A stretch of DNA of 64,000 bases, taken from NCBI GenBank assembly GCA_028571685.1, contig CM053152.1, forward strand, positions 18,422,001 through 18,486,000, written 5' to 3'. The notes under the pieces are model-generated. The model had not been told where the DNA came from. It made no database searches and saw only the letters and a list, made by a program, of their open reading frames with translations. A program made the position numbers and the translations under genes. This DNA is from Heterohyrax brucei (Eukaryota; Chordata; Mammalia; Hyracoidea; Procaviidae). This document shows, piece by piece, positions 46,750-58,747 of the stretch; within the stretch, counting starts at the first letter, position 1, and every line of letters starts with the position of its first letter.

Positions 46750-47265
46750 CTGATGATTATCTGCATTATTTCCTTACCTAAATCACTTGAATGGTTACTC
46801 CTTGCCACAAGAATAAATCTAAACTCATTTGTATGGAGCACTATGTCATCAATCTAGCTCCAATTTGCCTTAAGTCTATTTTCTCATCCCAGTTCTAAGT
46901 ATGTCACATTCCTATTCCTAGACCTCATTAATTGACTCAGTTCTCCCTATCATCTATCCCTATTTGTCTATCTCAGTTTTTATCCCCTGTCATGTACCTA
47001 ACCTCCCCAATAACATGTCTCCATATCACATACAGCCCTTGAACATCAAGACTCCATTAACTTACCTCCAGAGTTATCGGCTCTCTCAAGTCTTAACTGA
47101 CTCTCCAATATTCTCAGGGGCCATAGCTCCAGGTCCTAATCCCTGAGATACCTTGGTTTCTCTTTCCCTTCTAGACTGTTAACCCCTTGAGAATAGAGCC
47201 CACAACAGGGATAACCATATCTCTAGTGCCTAGCATAGCTTGGAACATACAGTACTTAATAAAAC
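46750..47265 (+). mobile_element. L2 3'-end fossil
   Basis: GACTGTTAACCCCTTGAGAA, TAGAGCCCACAACAGGG, TCTCTAGTGCCTAGCATAGC and TACAGTACTTAATAAA read as the LINE-2 end. Upstream text (CCTTGCCACAAGAATAAATC) continues the L2 body with less certainty. Confidence 0.7.
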
Positions 47266-47274
47266 TAATCCTAA

Positions 47275-47425
47275 CAACAGCAACAACTTTATGAGTCAGG
47301 TATTAGTACCCTTGCCTTAAAAACACGATGAATCTGAGGCTCAGAGGTGTAAAGAAATTTCAAATGGTCACACAGTCAGTGAGAGAGATAGGATTTGAAA
47401 GTCAGTTTATCTAACACCAAGAATA
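47275..47425 (+). mobile_element. MIR-like SINE fossil
   Basis: ATGAATCTGAGGCTCAGAGG, TCACACAGTCAGTGAGAGAG and AGGATTTGAAAGTCAG. Confidence 0.7.
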
Positions 47426-47443
47426 TGTCCTTTCCCTATAATG

Positions 47444-47462
47444 TTTTTTTTTTTTTTTTTTT
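47444..47462 (+). repeat. Poly-T run
   Basis: About 19 T in a row; not part of an element I can name. Confidence 0.9.
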
Positions 47463-47706
47463 AAATTTTTGGCTCATAGTTTATGTCAGGTATAAAGGAA
47501 ATTTATTGTTTGGATATTTTCTTCCTTAAAAGATGTTTCAGGGGATAGATGAGTCTGCCTAACTAGAAGACTATGCATGACACCTGAGACTGATTTGCTT
47601 CAGGAATGTAACAATCTTGGTTATTAATAGATTAAGTAGTTTATAATTTATAGGAATGCACAGGTTAGATTTACAATGAGACACTGATTTAGGCTAACTT
47701 AAAATA
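47463..47706. other. Intron, nothing recognised
   Basis: Unique sequence. Confidence 0.5.
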
Positions 47707-47868
47707 AACCCAAACCCATTGCCATCAAGTCAATTCTGACTCATAATGACCATGTAAGACAGAACAGAACGGCCCCTGCTGGTTCCTAAGGAGTACCTGC
47801 TGCAGTCTAACCGCCAACCTTTTGGTTAGCAGCTGTAGCACTGAATCAGTATGCCATCAGCGTTTCCA
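47707..47868 (-). mobile_element. AfroSINE
   Basis: ACCCATTGCCATCAAGTCAA, TTCTGACTCATAATGACC, CCGCCAACCTTTTGGTTAGC and CAGCGTTTCC mark a minus-strand copy. Confidence 0.95.
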
Positions 47869-48505
47869 CTGAAAATACAGCTATGTTTAAATTTGTATTT
47901 GCAGAATCTTTGAATCTTCAGGAAAACTGCATTGTGAAGTTTTATGCTCTTAAAAACACAATAAAAAAGTAACTTTTTATGAAAAAGTGATACAAATGTT
48001 TTCAAATCATTCATTCGACTTGATCCTCTAAGCCAGGATTAAACTGTTAGACAAACCATTCTGATTAAAAAAAAAAAAAAAAATTCTAGAATCTAAGCAG
48101 TAAATTCTAACACAACCAATCACAACAACTCAGTGGTCACAAAATACCAATTGAACTACAATGTTTTTCAGAAAGTGAAATGAGAATTAGAGTCATAAAG
48201 GATGAATATAACATTAAACTTTGTTGAGCTAGGAAAGCAGCTTTTCTCAATAGTTTTTCTCACTGGTATGCCATCTTGTGAATTTCACTGTGTTGCACAG
48301 TAATTTTATAATTGTGATTATGAAACAGATAACTAGATTCCCCTTTGCTGTATGGTTAAATTGACTCAGCACAGCTGATAAGAACCATAATTAGCTAACG
48401 ATTTAGGGGGGTCAGCATGGAAACACCAAGCTTTATAGAGTTCCTGTACAGTGATGATATTTGGGGGAGTCTGCTACCCATTTATGATTAATTCTTTAAA
48501 AACTG
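47869..48505. other. Intron, nothing recognised
   Basis: Unique sequence with an A-run at 48067-48083. Confidence 0.5.
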
Positions 48506-48514
48506 CAAATGCAT

Positions 48515-49317
48515 TGCAAGGACAAAGTAGCTGGGGCGGGGGGCTGGGGACCATGCTCTCAGGTGAAATTGAGGCCAGATGGCAGAACTAGCATTTTGCT
48601 AAGAGAGCCCCCTACACCCCACATTGGTCAGTGCTGTCTCAGGTCTTAAAAGCTGTCAAGCTGCCATCTGAGGGTACAGCAAATGGTCCCAACTCAGCAG
48701 GAAGGGATGATCACTGAGGAACAAAACGACATGGGGGAAAGAGAACCCAGAAGACAGACAGACCCACATGAGTGGGTGACTACATCAACTTGTGACTGGA
48801 AGAACCAGATGGTGACTGGAAGAACCAGATGGTGCCTGGCCACTACCAGTTATAGCCGCACTGGAGCTCACCACATTGAGTCTCACTGGCAAACACAAGA
48901 ATAAAAAGGGGTGCACCCCAAGCTCTCTACTAAAAGACTACAACTGATGGTCCAGGTGCTTCGGGGTTTCCCTGGGAACATGGCACCTAGCCCCAATGCT
49001 GCCCCTGTCCAAATATCATAATGAAGGTCAACTCTTCGGACAGGAATGGATTGGACTTGGCAACACAGAGTGACCGTATCATGTGTTCTATGCGTCTATA
49101 GGATGTTGTCCTGCTGACCTCTTACTGGAAGAAGGGGAGTGGCTGGAGAGGAGGAGATAGGAGATTTTTGGAAGGACAGGAGATGTATGGAGCAGAGAGG
49201 AAGAGTGTGCTGTCACTGGGCAGGGAGAGAAGTGGGAGCGGCATATAGATGGGCATGGAAATTTATATGGGCCTGCACATTTTCATTCAATCATCATCAT
49301 CATCATAATAAAAACCA
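48515..49317 (+). mobile_element. L1 3'UTR-only insertion with 9-bp TSD
   Basis: CAAATGCAT at 48506-48514 and 49318-49326 (12 of 14 if extended) flank about 800 bp of young-type L1 3'UTR (AGTAGCTGGGGCGGGG, ATGCTCTCAGGTGAAATTG, GCACCCCAAGCTCTCTAC). It ends in TCATCATCATCATAATAAAA. A 21-bp unit GGTGACTGGAAGAACCAGAT is tandemly doubled at about 48790-48832. Confidence 0.88.
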
Positions 49318-49326
49318 CAAATGCAT

Positions 49327-50761
49327 AAACAGATAGCTAGACTCAAATTTTAAAATGCATTGGAGAAATCATAATTTATAAGAATTATATTATTTTGTTG
49401 ACAGAGATGAATTACTAAAGCCTTAATTTATTTTCCATCTAAAATTATACTTTTCATGATATCAGATTTGAGTGAAATGAAGCAAACTAACACAGGAAAA
49501 GGCAAAGGGCCATAAATAGAAATGACACAGACCACCTACTAGTATGGTTTGAGGAATCACAGCTCTTGAATCTAACTTATTATTCTCTGAAATAAGAACA
49601 ATTAAAAGACAGAAAGAAAAACAAACTGCTTTACTATTTTTCTTCAGTAGAATCAGAACTTGTTCTTCACCTTCTTCCAAGAATACAGCATGAGTTTTTG
49701 AAAAGGACAAAGAGCTAGATAATGAGGAAAAAGTATTCTTAACATATTTTTAATCTTCTGTCTAATTTGTTTATAAAGCAACATTTGATGAGTAGTTTGA
49801 ATACAACAGGAAATACTGGATGATAACAATAAGGTTTTAATATCTACATGTTTTTCTAGTTAACTACATAAGGCAAAGCAGCAGAAGACAAATTATAGAA
49901 AATAGCGGGTGTTTGAAAGGTCTACCACAGTGAGTTCTTGGCAAAATCAATTTAATGATAATTTGGAATTACTAAATTAAAATAAACTCCTGATTTAAAT
50001 ATGAAACTGTTATTATTCTATGTCTTTCCTTTTTAATCAGAAATATTTTGGACAAATACACTTGCCTTTCCTTAATGGAAGATATTTCCTACTCATTTAA
50101 AATCTCATGATGACCTATAATATATCCCAAGCAAAAAGGAAGGCAAAGCTCTCTTCCCTTCCTCATTCCTGAATTTCTTACCTATTAATGATATAGCAAT
50201 GTTCTTAGTAGTATAAAGATTTTTGCTCTGCTTCCCAGCAGCAGAAATAGTTTATTGGTTGCTTTTTATACGTAACTGTGACGGAAACATTCAGCTGTAG
50301 CAAAAAACATGGTATAATCAGTTACCAATGACAATAAAAGCAAAGCACTGGCTGTTACAAATTGCATTAATGTGTTTAAAATTCAGCTTTAATTTTTTAG
50401 TTATTGAAGCAATAATTCTCCACCTCCCCATGGTCATGAAAATCGCTTTCATGACCACTGGGATATATATTGGGGCACACCCATTTTCTGCATTCTGGTT
50501 TCTTGAGATACTAGTGTCTCATGTATAGTAGTACATGCTGGTGTCTGCCATGGATAACACAACTGTTTATTATGGAAGAAATATTTATTGGTGCCAAATC
50601 AGAATGCTTAAACATTATTGTGTAACAGGTGCATCCTGGAGATGTGAATGTGTAAAATTTACGTCTCTTTTACATTCTGTATGGTGAAATAAAGCTCCTA
50701 AGTACATTTATGTTTTACTATGATTTGGAAAATGCATGATTATTTAATTTTCAAGTGAATA
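49327..50761. other. Intron, single copy, one short hairpin
   Basis: AT-rich with no repeat family recognised. Contains the perfect 11-bp inverted repeat at 50431-50457. Confidence 0.5.
50431..50457. repeat. Perfect 11-bp inverted repeat (hairpin)
   Basis: TGGTCATGAAA, loop ATCGC, TTTCATGACCA. A chance stem of this length is not rare in a 64-kb window, so significance is open. Confidence 0.8.
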
Positions 50762-52076
50762 CAAACTCTGACAATTAAGTCCATGAACTCACCCTAAAAA
50801 AAAGTACTACATACCTCATTGCTGAATATCACTATGATCACCTTCAAAGTACTCCCCTTGGGAAACTATGCACTGATGCCAGTGCCTAGTCACCCTTTGA
50901 AGCAATTTTGGAACTCTTTTTCTGGAACAGCCATCAGATCTGTCATCGTATTACCCTTGATGTCCTGAATGTCATCAAAATGTCTTCCTTTCAATATTTC
51001 CTTTATCTTTGTGTAAAGAAAACCATCACTGGGGGCAGATCAAGTAAGAATATAGGGTGCTCCAATACAGCTATTTGTTTACTGGCTAAAAACTCCCTCA
51101 CAGTGCCTTGTGAGCTGCTGCACTGTCATGATTCAAGAGGCCATGAGTTGCTGGTGAAAAGTTCAGGTCATTTTCATTTTTTCATGCAACCTTTTCAGCA
51201 CTTCCAAATAGTAAACTTGGTTAACTGTCCAGTTGGTGCAAATTTATAAGGAACTATCTCTCTGGTCTCAGGAAAGGTTAGCAATGTTGTTTTAACTCTT
51301 GATTTGGACTGATGGAATTTTTTTGGTCATAGAAAATTGTCTGACTTCCATTGTGCATTTTGATGCTTTGTTTCAATGTCTTAATGGTCCACCCATGTTT
51401 CATCACAGTGATAACATGGCCCCAAACATCATCTTGTCTTTCCAAAAGGTCTTGGCAAACGTTGATCCTCCTTTGCTTTTGTTTATTGGTGAGCTACTTT
51501 GGGAACATTTTTGCAGACAGCTTTCTCATGTCAGTAGTTTTCGTCATGATTTTCCTGTTTCTCTGTTGATTCTTACTTGGTCTGCTATGCTTCTCACAGT
51601 CAGCCTATGATTTTAACACACGACTCGATGAATTTTTGCAATGTTTAAATTAGTTCTGCTCCTTACTGGCTGCCCTGACCTCTCTTCATCAGTGGCACTT
51701 TCTCTCCCCTCAGAAAAACATTTAATCCATTCCTGCACTGCCATTTTCTTCACGGCATTATCCTCATAAACTTGGACTAACATGCCCCTGAGTTCATTTC
51801 CAATCTTGCCAGATTTAACAAGAAATTTAAGGTTTGTGCATTGTTCTCATTCAGGTTCCAACATTCTTTTGATGGCACACAAAAACACATAACAACAATA
51901 ACGGCAACCACTCAGCAAGACACCACCACATGTTGACACAAGCACAGGTGTGAGACACTGATGTACCAAGGTTATGAAACTTAATGTTGAGTTATCTGTA
52001 CAGTGCTGCCAAAGTAAGCACATGGTGGAAAGTTTATGAACTTAAGTTTATGAACTTAAGTTTATGAACTTAAGCA
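50762..52076 (-). mobile_element. Decayed mariner-type DNA transposon
   Basis: Minus-strand translation, with stops removed only in thought, contains mariner transposase phrases: KLSAKMFPK near LTNKQKQRRINVCQDLLER, an APYILT-SAPSDGFLY segment (the PYSPDLAPSD-like catalytic region) and KIKEILKGRHFDDIQDI, with QNCFKG near the C-terminus. Ends: ATTAAGTCCATGAACT at the left (50774-50789) and AGTTTATGAACTTAA at the right are inverted copies. Plus-strand ORFs here are shadows. Many stops: dead. Length about 1.3 kb is normal for mariner. Confidence 0.85.
52031..52074 (+). repeat. Triplicated 14-bp unit in mariner terminal repeat
   Basis: AGTTTATGAACTTA occurs three times in perfect tandem at 52031, 52045 and 52059. 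The unit is part of the element's right inverted repeat. Confidence 0.95.
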
Positions 52077-53783
52077 ACTTATTTTTAGACACAATACATT
52101 ATAAGTACACGTTGTGGCATAACTGACATACTATATTATGTTTCCTGCCATCTTCAAGGACTTTTCTTCTGTTTATGAGCTGCAAATATATCTTTAACAA
52201 ATAGTGCATCCATGTAAATAACACACCCACAATCATAACTTATGACATACCTTGCTTGCAAAAATAACAAGGGGTTAGTCAAAACCATAATGCACACATT
52301 ATCTGTGTAAAAATACAGCATGTTTGTACATCAAGGGATTTAGAAGATGATGTAGTAATTATATGCAGATATTGCAAGGTACCCCATGCTTTAAAAAGTT
52401 TCAGAATAAAATAAAATTGCTGTGACAAAATGATTTTTTGGATACATCATCCTACTAACCCTACCACTAGAATCCAGTGGAGCATCTGTGTCTCACAAAA
52501 CGTTTATCAAAATCCATATAACCTAATGAATTTTTTTTAAAGCCACAATGATTTAGCAAGGATTGTGATACAAAAAAAACCATTCAACAAACAAAAAACT
52601 CACAACAAAAATACAATTCGATTATTAATGAGATATACAACTATGATAAAATTTTCCCCCACTTAGCAGTCTTTTCTAAATGCAAAAATCAAAGAGCGAG
52701 TACTCAAAATGGTACTTTTAAAAAATGTCACTGACACGAATATTTAACTAACATTCTAGCACAATCATTATACTACCAAGACATAGATCTCCACAACTTT
52801 TGGAACAATGAAAATAGTACCTAAAGGACAAAAACAAGAGCCATTTTAAGATAACATCTTCTAAAGCACAAAAATGTGATTAAGTTTGACGCTATAACCC
52901 ATTAGAAGATATAAACCACATGAGGGATATTGCACACAATAGATTACCCATATACATATCACAACTATAGAATCATAACATTTTTCTTAGTGTAACAAAA
53001 GCACAATAGTTTGTGTAAAACTCGTTATTTAGAGCTGCTCTGCTACTGTCAAATTACACTGGTTTTCCCTGTTGGATTACGTCCATATGTAACAAACACT
53101 GGAGAGGTGAAGAAAGGAAATGAGGTGATTACAAATGAGTAAAAGAAAATTAAGCTTTTCTTCATCTTATTACATGAACAAAAAAATGAATCCATGAAAA
53201 GACATTAAAATTTTGTCTCAAGGTGCTAGTTTAGTAGCTGGAAAGATGGAATTTGTGTTTTACCGTCTCAAGATTTAAAAAATTTTATGTGATAGAACTG
53301 ATGTGTCGATCATCAAAAAGACATTCGTTTACATTGAGCCCTTAGATCAGTTTCAAGTGTCGGCATTAACCAAGCTGAGTGTTTGTAGCAGAATCAGCAT
53401 ACAACACCTAAGTTAGCGAAGTACATCAATGAGTATATCTGAATCTTCAACACCACAGAGTTTGGTTCAAAAAAACATCAAATCAATTGAAAGAATAGCT
53501 TTTGCAATTCACACAGTGAAAGTATTTTTGAATATATAACTATGCAAAACGCAGAAAAGCAAACAGATGTTCACTTTCATTTCTACTTTTTTTGTGAAAA
53601 GCCTGCTTGTATTACAAATTGATTACACATGTATTTTGCAAATTTCCAGATGTAATCAAATGTTTTAATCTACATCATAGTTTTATATTTTAGGTCCCAA
53701 TGATTCCATAATCAGAGTTCTTATTCCTCTAAACATTAAATAAAATCTTGAAATTTTAATATGCCCCATTTAGTTTGAGAGTA

Positions 53784-53861
<78 letters not shown>

Positions 53862-54204
53862 CTCCCCACTCCGCCAAATTAATCTTTCTAGCTATGTTGG
53901 CCTAGCATCTATTCAATAGCTAATCAGTCCCACTATGTTGTACTGTATGAGCCCTTTAAGAAGAATGGTCACTTTTCTGTAAAAATAAGTAAATCTTTTT
54001 AAAAGGTACAGTTGTGGTAATTTCCTCTCTGAAATCCACACTAAGAAAATATATTGATTTAAGACAGGCATTTTTCAAGTACAGGTGATCTCTGTAGACG
54101 GTATTATGTTAATGCTCACAGAATAGAGTGTCAACACTATTGATCCTGATTATATGAGTATGAAATACTGGTAGTGATTTTGATGTTGACCACAAATAGA
54201 GTAT
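52077..54204. other. Intron, nothing recognised except a CA repeat
   Basis: About 2.1 kb of AT-rich single-copy sequence. I see no ORF of interest and no nameable transposon. Confidence 0.5.
53786..53859 (+). repeat. (AC)n microsatellite
   Basis: Uninterrupted run of about 37 AC dinucleotides. Confidence 0.98.
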
Positions 54205-54977
54205 TTATTTATTAAATATCAGATTGAGGTTTAAGTGAAAGTTAACAACCCAAATCAATTTGCCATACAAAACCATGCCATATACCTCTATGTAACTCTA
54301 GCTGCTTTCTCAACCATAACTTGGCCCCTCCTCTGTACCCTCCGAGTCTGACCTCTAAAGAGGAACTGGTCAGACAGCCTCATGTATATACATTCCTCCT
54401 TTCTTCCCTGTACTTGCCGTATTCATTCAACTACCTCCTCAACCCTCCTTCTCAGACTCCTATTTCACCTGTAGAGGAGCTGCTCTGACAGCCTCATGTA
54501 TGTATTTAAGCCAAGAAGCACACATTTCACCAGCATCACTCTGTGTCTTACTGTCCAGTTCAATTTTTGTCTGGAGAGGTAGCTTTGGTACTGATTTCAG
54601 CCCTGGGCTACCCGTGAGTCCATGAGCCATATTCTCAGGGGACCCTCCAGGCTGTTGGACCACTAAGTCTGGTTAGAGTCCTAGATCTGCATCTCCATTT
54701 TTCTCCTCATACTTCAGGGACTCGACACCGAGTTCCCTGTCAGGGCAGTCACTGGTGGTGGCCAGATACTGTCTAGTTCCCCTGGTCTCGTGCTGATGTA
54801 GTCTTGCAACCATTTGGTCCCTTCTATCCTCAGACATGTTTTCCTCATGTCTTTGATGCCCTTTGTTCTCCTCTACTCTGCATGGATTCAGACAAATTGA
54901 AGCTTCTTAGATGGGAGCTGGTTACCTTTGAAAACCCCAGATTCCACTGACCAAAAGTGAATACAGAACATTTTCTT
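54205..54977 (-). mobile_element. Older L1 3'UTR, left half of a split element
   Basis: Antisense L1 3'UTR (TTAAGTGAAAGTTAACAACC, GACAGCCTCATGTATGTATT, TTTAAGCCAAGAAGCAC, CTGTCAGGGCAGTCACTGG, TCGTGCTGATGTAGTC), ending AGATTCCACTGACC and the TSD AGAACATTTTCTT (54965-54977). Its continuation is at 63264. It also carries an 81-bp block identical to 55134-55214. Confidence 0.88.
54310..54390 (-). repeat. 81-bp block identical to 55134-55214
   Basis: From TCAACCATAACTTGGCCCCT to CAGCCTCATGTATATA with no mismatch. In the normal 3'UTR order the CAGCCTCATGTAT phrase occurs once, but here it occurs again at 54490, so this copy is the displaced one. Confidence 0.9.
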
Positions 54978-55133
54978 TTCTAAATTTTATTTTTATTGGA
55001 TTAAGTGAAAGTTTATAATCCAAGCCAATTTGCCATACATAACCCCAAACACATGTGTCTATGTAACTCTGTCTGCATTCCTCATCCTGTGACAGCAGAC
55101 TCCTCCTTTCTACTCTGTACTTGCAGTACTCAT

Positions 55134-55214
55134 TCAACCATAACTTGGCCCCTCCTCTGTACCCTCCGAGTCTGACCTCTAAAGAGGAACTGGTCAGACA
55201 GCCTCATGTATATA
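55134..55214 (-). repeat. 81-bp block, original position
   Basis: Perfect match to 54310-54390. Here it flows into TTTAAGCCAAGAAGTACAC as in the usual L1 3'UTR order, so this is the likely donor. Confidence 0.9.
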
Positions 55215-57460
55215 TTTAAGCCAAGAAGTACACACACCAATTACATCACTCTATGTCTTATAGTCCGGTCTAAGTTTTGTCTGAAATGTTGGCTTCGGTA
55301 GTGGTTCAGCTCTGGGCTAGCAGCAAGTCCAGGAGCCATGCTCACAGGGGATGCTCTAGGATGCTAGACCATCGAGTTTGGTCTTTTAATAAGAGTTCTA
55401 GATCTGCAACCTCTTTTCCTTGCAGCACATTAGGGACTCTACATTGTGCTCCCTGTCAGGGCAGTCTTTGGTGGTGGCCAGGCATCATCTAGTTCTTCTG
55501 GTCTCATGCTGATGTAGCCTCCCAACCATATGGATCCTTCTGTCTCCCGAGCTCATATTTTCATCTTGTCTTTGATGTTCTTGGTTTTCATTGCTCCATG
55601 TGGGTTGGGACCAATTGATGTCCTTCAGAGGCCAGCTTGACGACTTGCAAGATTCCAGGTTCCACTCGCCAATATGTGACACATAACATTTTGTTAGAAA
55701 AAAAACTAGTTATGCCAATTGACCTCTGTGTCCCCTGAAGCCATGGTCTCTTGATCCCTGTTCCTGCTGCTCTGTTCATTAAACTATTGGGCTGCATTTA
55801 GAAAAACTTTTAGTTTTCACGGTGTATTCCAGTTGTGCAGATTTCTCTTCTACTGGGTGCTGCCACTTCCATCACCTAACTGTATTCCTGTCAATTATCT
55901 AATCTGTGAATAACAACTCCCCCACCCTTGTTGCCATCAAAGATTATTTTCTTCTGTACATAAACCTTTTCTTAAGTCCTTATAACAGTGGTGCCATACA
56001 ATATTTGTCCTTTTGTAGCTGGCTGATTTCACTCAGCATAATGTCTTCCAGATGATTCCAGGTTATGTTTCCTAATGTCATCATTATTCTTTATCATTGC
56101 ATAGTCTTCCATTGTGTATACATACCATACTTTGTTTATTCATTTATCTGTTAATGGGCACCTAGGTTGACTTTACTTTTTTGTTATTGTGGACACTGCT
56201 GCAATAAACATTGGTGTACATGTATCTGTTTGTGTGACAACCCTTATTTCTCTAGGTTGCAGTTCAAGCTCTAGGATTGCTGGATCATATGGTATTTCTA
56301 CTTCTAGCCTTTTCAGAAAGTGCCAAATTGCTTTCCAAGGAGGTTGTACCATTTTACATTTCCACCAGCAGTGTAGAAGAGTTTCCAGTCTCACTGTAGC
56401 TTCTCCAACATTTGTTTTTTGAATTTTTTGGATTAATGTCAGCCTTATTAGGGTAAGCTGGTACCCTGTTACAGTTTTGATTTGGATTTTCTAATGGGTA
56501 ATGATCATGAGTATTTCTTAATGTGTCTTTTAGCTGTCTGGATGTCTTCTTTGGAGAAATGTCTATACATATCCTTTGCTCATGTTAAATTTGGTAGTTT
56601 GTCTTTTTCTTCATGTTTCACAGTACCTTGTAGATTATGGAGATTAGATGTCAAGCTGATACATGGTTGCCAATTTTTTTTTTCTTTTTCTGTAGGTACC
56701 CTTTTCATTCTCTTGATAGTCTTTGGATGAGCATAAGTTTTGCTTTTCTGTAGTTCCTATTCATGTGTTTTCTCTTTTGTTGTTTGTACATTGTTAGTGA
56801 TATTCTGTAGTCTGCCTATGCCATGTAATAGGGTTTCCAGGGTTGTCACTATTTTTTCTTCCATAATATTTATTGTTTTAGACTTGCTATTAAGGTCATT
56901 GATCCACTTTGAGTTAGTTTTCACACAAGGTGTGAGATATGGGTCTTATTTCAGTTTACAGATGGATGTCCAGTTTTGCCAATGCCATTTGTTAAAGAGA
57001 CTGTCTTTTCCCCAAGTCATGGGCTTAAAGCCTTTGTAAAAATAGGCTGCTTATACGTGGATGGTGTTATTTCTGGATTCTCTTTTCTGTTCCACTGGTC
57101 TATATATCTGTTTTTGTACCATTACCAGGCTATTTTGACTGCTGTGGCAGTATAATAGATTCAAAGCCTGGGTAGTGTGAGGCCTCCCACTTTGTTCTTC
57201 ATCAGTAACATTTTACTTATCCAGGGCTGCTTCTCTTTCCAAATGAAGTTGGTGATTTGTTTTTCCTTCTCATTAAAAAATGGTAATTGAATTTTTATTG
57301 CAATTGCATTGTATGTATAGATAACTTTGGGTAGAACTGGCATTTTCACAACATAAAGTCTTCCTACCCATGAGAAAAGTAGGTTTCTCCACTTATGTAA
57401 GTTTCTTTTGGTTTCTTGCAGTAAGATCTTATAATTTTCTTTGAACAGATTTCTTACATC

Positions 57461-57530
57461 AGTTCTATCCTGGCCCCTAGGGTCGCCATGAGTTGGATCC
57501 GACTCGCTGCCACTTGGCTTGGCTGGCTGG
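57461..57530 (+). mobile_element. ~70-bp AfroSINE 3'-end scrap inside L1 #8
   Basis: CTAGGGTCGCCATGAGTTGG, ATCCGACTCGCTGCCACTTG, GCTTGGCTGGCTGG between L1 text TTCTTACATC and TTAGATTTAT. Host copies join these two directly (compare 1190-1212). It is the longest of the scraps and contains the near-palindrome GAGTTGGATCCGACTC. No clear target-site duplication. Confidence 0.8.
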
Positions 57531-57998
57531 TTAGATTTATGTCGACTACATATTTTACCTTCTTGGGAGCTACCATAAATGGTATTCATTTGGTGATTTC
57601 CTATTTGATGGTTTGTTTGTTGGTGTAAAGGAATCCCATTGACTTCTTTATGCTTATCTTATATCCTTATACATTGCTGAATTCTTCTATTAGTTCTAAT
57701 AGTTTTGTTATGGATTCTCCAGGGTTTGCTGTGTATAAAGTTATATCACTCACAAATACAGATAGTTTTATTTCTGCTTCAGCAATGCAGATGCTTTTAT
57801 CTCTTTATCTTATCTAATTGCCCTAGCTAGAACCTCTAGTACAACGTTGCACAGAAGTGGTGACAAGGGCAACAATTTCTGGTGTCCAAACTCATGGAGA
57901 CTTCTTTTAGTCTCTCCATTCAAGCTGATGTTGGTTGTTGGCTTTGCATAGATGCCCCTTATTATGGTGACAAATTTCCCTTCTATTTCTATCTTGCT

Positions 57999-58027
57999 GC
58001 CAAGTGCGCCAAGTGCCGTCGAGTCGG
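57999..58027 (-). mobile_element. ~29-bp AfroSINE 3'-end scrap inside L1 #8
   Basis: GCCAAGTGCGCCAAGTGCCG followed by TCGAGTCGG stands in RT text between TATCTTGCT and AGACTGTTTAATATGAATGG. The phrase GCCAAGTGC is doubled. Confidence 0.75.
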
Positions 58028-58747
58028 AGACTGTTTAATATGAATGGGTATTGGACTTTGTCAAATGTCTTTTCTGCATCAATTGATAAAATCAAGTGAT
58101 CTTTAGCTTTTGTTTTATGTATGTGGTTGACTACATAAATTATTTTTCTAATGTTGAACCATTCCTGAATCCCTGGTATGCCTACTGGGTCATGGTGAAT
58201 TATATTTTTTTGATATGTTGTTGAATTTTACTAGTTTGTTGAGGATTTTTGCATCTAATTTCATAAAAGATATCAGTTAGTAATTTTCCTTTTTGTGCTA
58301 TCTTTACCCAGTTTTGGAATCAGAGTTATTTTGGCTTTGTAGAATAAAGCTGGGAGTGTTCAATCCTTTCCTAAGTTGTGAAATACCTTCAGGGGTGGTG
58401 GTATTAACTTCTCTCTGAAAGTCTGGTAGAATTCTCCAGTGAAGCTGTCTGGGGAAGGACTTCTATTAGTTGGTATTTTTTTATTACTGTTTCAATCTTG
58501 TCTTCTGTGATAAGTTTAAGTTGTTCTACTTCTGTATGTGTTACTTTCAGTAGGTGATGTGATTCTAGAAGTCTGTCCAATTCCTCTAGGTTTTCAAATC
58601 TCTTAGAATGCAACTTTTCATAACATTCTATTATAGTTCTTTTAATTTCAATTTGGTATGTTATGAAATTGCCCATCTCATTTCTTATTCAGGTTGTTTA
58701 ACTTCCTGTATTTCTTTTGTTAGTTTGGCCAATAGATTATTGATTTT

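Noticed and set aside
50908..51610. Plus-strand open frames of 66-113 codons
   Set aside because: They are shadows of the minus-strand mariner transposase remnant.
53786..53859. CRISPR-like or satellite array
   Set aside because: Plain (AC)n without spacers; the organism is a mammal.
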